Shown here: in pieces, positions 62,615 through 64,000 of the stretch
How the letters are laid out: every line of letters begins with the position of its first letter
Numbering within the stretch: position 1 is the first letter of the stretch
Source of the DNA: Sulfuriferula plumbiphila
GTDB taxonomy: Bacteria > Pseudomonadota > Gammaproteobacteria > Burkholderiales > Sulfuriferulaceae
DNA length: 64,000 bases
Assembly: GCF_009938015.1 (NCBI RefSeq)
Contig: NZ_AP021884.1
Coordinates: 3,350,585 to 3,414,584 of the forward strand
Direction of reading: 5' to 3'
Program-made: the position numbers and the translations under genes
The notes under the pieces: generated by a model
The model's input: the letters and a program-made list of their open reading frames with translations, nothing else
What the model was told of the DNA's origin: nothing
The model's database searches: none

Positions 62615-64000
62615 TTGGCACATCCCATCCGGGTGCCGCGCTGGCATCCCATTGCCGCGTTGTTGCTGGGCGCTGTCAGCGTATTTGGTTTTGCGCCGTT
62701 TTACGCGTTTGTCATTCCCCTGTTCAGCCTTGCCGGATTGATCTGGCTGTGGCGTCATCAACATAGCGCACGCCAGGCAATGCTCAGCGGATTTTTATTC
62801 GGCCTGGGCTATTTCGGCAGCGGCGTGTCCTGGGTATACATCAGCCTGCATACCTACGGCGCCATGCCGTTGCCGCTGGCGCTGCTGGCGACGGGCCTGT
62901 TCTGTGCGTTCCTCGCCTTGTTTCCGGCCGCAGTGGGGGGCTGCCAGCACGGCTTGCGCAACGCCGGGGTATGGCGTTGGCTACTGGCAATACCCGCGCT
63001 GTGGGTGCTGGGGGAATGGGTGCGCGGCTGGATTTTTACCGGCTTTCCCTGGCTGGCAATCGGCTATGCGCAAGTACCAGACAGCCCCCTGGCGGGTTTT
63101 GCGCCGCTATTCGGTGTGTATGGGGTATCGCTGATGCTGGCGCTAAGCGCGGCGGTATTGGCGCTGGGACGATTGCGGTATGTGCTGATGGCCGCAGTGC
63201 TATGGCTGATGGGTTGGGGTTTGAGCCAGATTCATTGGACTCAACCCATTGGTGCGCCCGTCGCGGTCAGCCTGTTGCAGGGCAACATTGCGCAGGACAT
63301 GAAATGGCAACCGGAAAAGCTGGTCAGTACCCTGCGCGATTACCGCGCCATGGTGGCTGCCAGTCCGGGCCGGCTTATCATCCTGCCGGAAACCGCCATT
63401 CCGGTATTTTACGACCAGGTACCGGCCAGCTACCTGAATGATTTGGCGCAGACTGCGCGCGCCCATGGTGGCGACGTGCTGGTAGGGATGCCGGAACAAT
63501 TCCCGGATGGGCGCTATTTCAACAGCGTGTTGAGCTTTGGTACCGCACCCACGCAAACCTACCGTAAATTTCACCTGGTGCCATTCGGCGAATACATCCC
63601 GGCGAAATGGTTGTTCGGATGGATTATCAATGTGCTGCACATCCCGCTCTCTGATTTCGCACGCGGCGATGCCTATCAGCTGCCGATGCCGGTGGCGGGC
63701 CAGCATGTCGCAATGAATATCTGCTATGAAGACGTGTTTGGCGAAGAAATCATCCATCAATTGCCGCGCGCCACGCTACTGGTAAACGTGAGCAATGATG
63801 CGTGGTTTGGCGATTCGGTAGCGCCCTGGCAGCATTTGCAGATTTCCCAGATGCGTGCGCTGGAAGCCGGGCGCTACATGCTGCGTGCCACCAATACCGG
63901 TGCCACGGCCATCATTGATACACAGGGGCGAGTGCTGCAACAGCTGCCCCTGTTCACCCGCGCCACGCTCAATGGCACAGCACAAGGCTATCAGGGCGCG
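62615..64000 (+). CDS. lnt: Apolipoprotein N-acyltransferase (3' end outside window)
   Basis: The frame begins just after the nadA stop with a TTG at 62615 and stays open to the window edge, giving 462 codons of about 500. It was read directly from sequence. The N-terminal half has about six membrane helices with FGFAPF and LGEWVRGWIFTGFPWLAIGY. The nitrilase-like domain carries the catalytic triad: Glu in ILPETAIP, Lys in YRKFHLVPFGEY and Cys in NICYEDVF. Lnt adds the third acyl chain to lipoproteins at the inner membrane. The exact start is unsure, as no ribosome site is visible. Confidence 0.92.
   Translation, partial: MAHPIRVPRWHPIAALLLGAVSVFGFAPFYAFVIPLFSLAGLIWLWRHQHSARQAMLSGFLFGLGYFGSGVSWVYISLHTYGAMPLPLALLATGLFCAFLALFPAAVGGCQHGLRNAGVWRWLLAIPALWVLGEWVRGWIFTGFPWLAIGYAQVPDSPLAGFAPLFGVYGVSLMLALSAAVLALGRLRYVLMAAVLWLMGWGLSQIHWTQPIGAPVAVSLLQGNIAQDMKWQPEKLVSTLRDYRAMVAASPGRLIILPETAIPVFYDQVPASYLNDLAQTARAHGGDVLVGMPEQFPDGRYFNSVLSFGTAPTQTYRKFHLVPFGEYIPAKWLFGWIINVLHIPLSDFARGDAYQLPMPVAGQHVAMNICYEDVFGEEIIHQLPRATLLVNVSNDAWFGDSVAPWQHLQISQMRALEAGRYMLRATNTGATAIIDTQGRVLQQLPLFTRATLNGTAQGYQGA

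Overview
The window reads as part of a GC-rich betaproteobacterial chromosome. It resembles an autotrophic or freshwater Nitrosomonadales-type genome (Gallionellaceae or Sulfuricellaceae flavour). This rests on recognisable proteins and gene neighbourhoods (rho-trxA, AddAB instead of RecBCD, argJ followed by a DUF815 ATPase, hda, nadA), not on a database search. No rRNA, tRNA, CRISPR array or prophage was seen.

Layout. Positions 1-2.3 kb hold the end of an OmpA-like gene and a catalase. From 2.3 to 14.6 kb almost everything lies on the minus strand: a QseBC/PmrAB-like two-component system, an ABC-2 exporter, a PepSY protein, and a separate run of COG4705 membrane protein, PAP2 phosphatase and a tripartite RND pump. 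Both the PepSY gene and the pump operon carry a PmrA/QseB-type direct-repeat box just upstream of a -10 element, so the local two-component system probably controls this envelope block. From 14.7 to 28.7 kb are housekeeping genes: DUF815 ATPase, argJ, mobA, a GT39-like glycosyltransferase, rpmE, rho, trxA, fdxA and addB-addA. At 29.1-32.3 kb sits a GC-rich three-gene protein-quality-control cassette (CbpM/MerR-like, HtpX-like, FtsH-like) that looks like a reduced relative of the transmissible locus of stress tolerance; its HtpX gene is frameshifted. After some small genes and an orphan SagB-type dehydrogenase comes the main block.

From 36.4 to 55.9 kb lies a complete nitrate assimilation region on the plus strand: nasA-ybiB; cobA-nirB-nirD-PDC membrane protein-cbiX; a NarK-like transporter with a PP2C/kinase fusion and nasT; and nrtA-globin-nrtB-porin-ATPase. 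Each of the four units is preceded by a sigma-54 -24/-12 element, with an NtrC-like dyad 100-150 bp upstream of the predicted start, so one nitrogen-limitation circuit can be read directly from the DNA. Nitrate enters by two routes (MFS and ABC), NasA makes nitrite, NirBD makes ammonium, and CobA and CbiX supply siroheme. An IS5-type element with clear ends and a TTAA target duplication has landed between the transporter and the kinase. The nasA promoter places its start almost on the ATG, suggesting a leaderless message.

From 56 to 64 kb are a ferritin-like protein, a FAD protein, a YlqF-type GTPase, an Hsp20, hda, a NrtR-type regulator with two dyads over its own promoter, nadA, and a truncated lnt.
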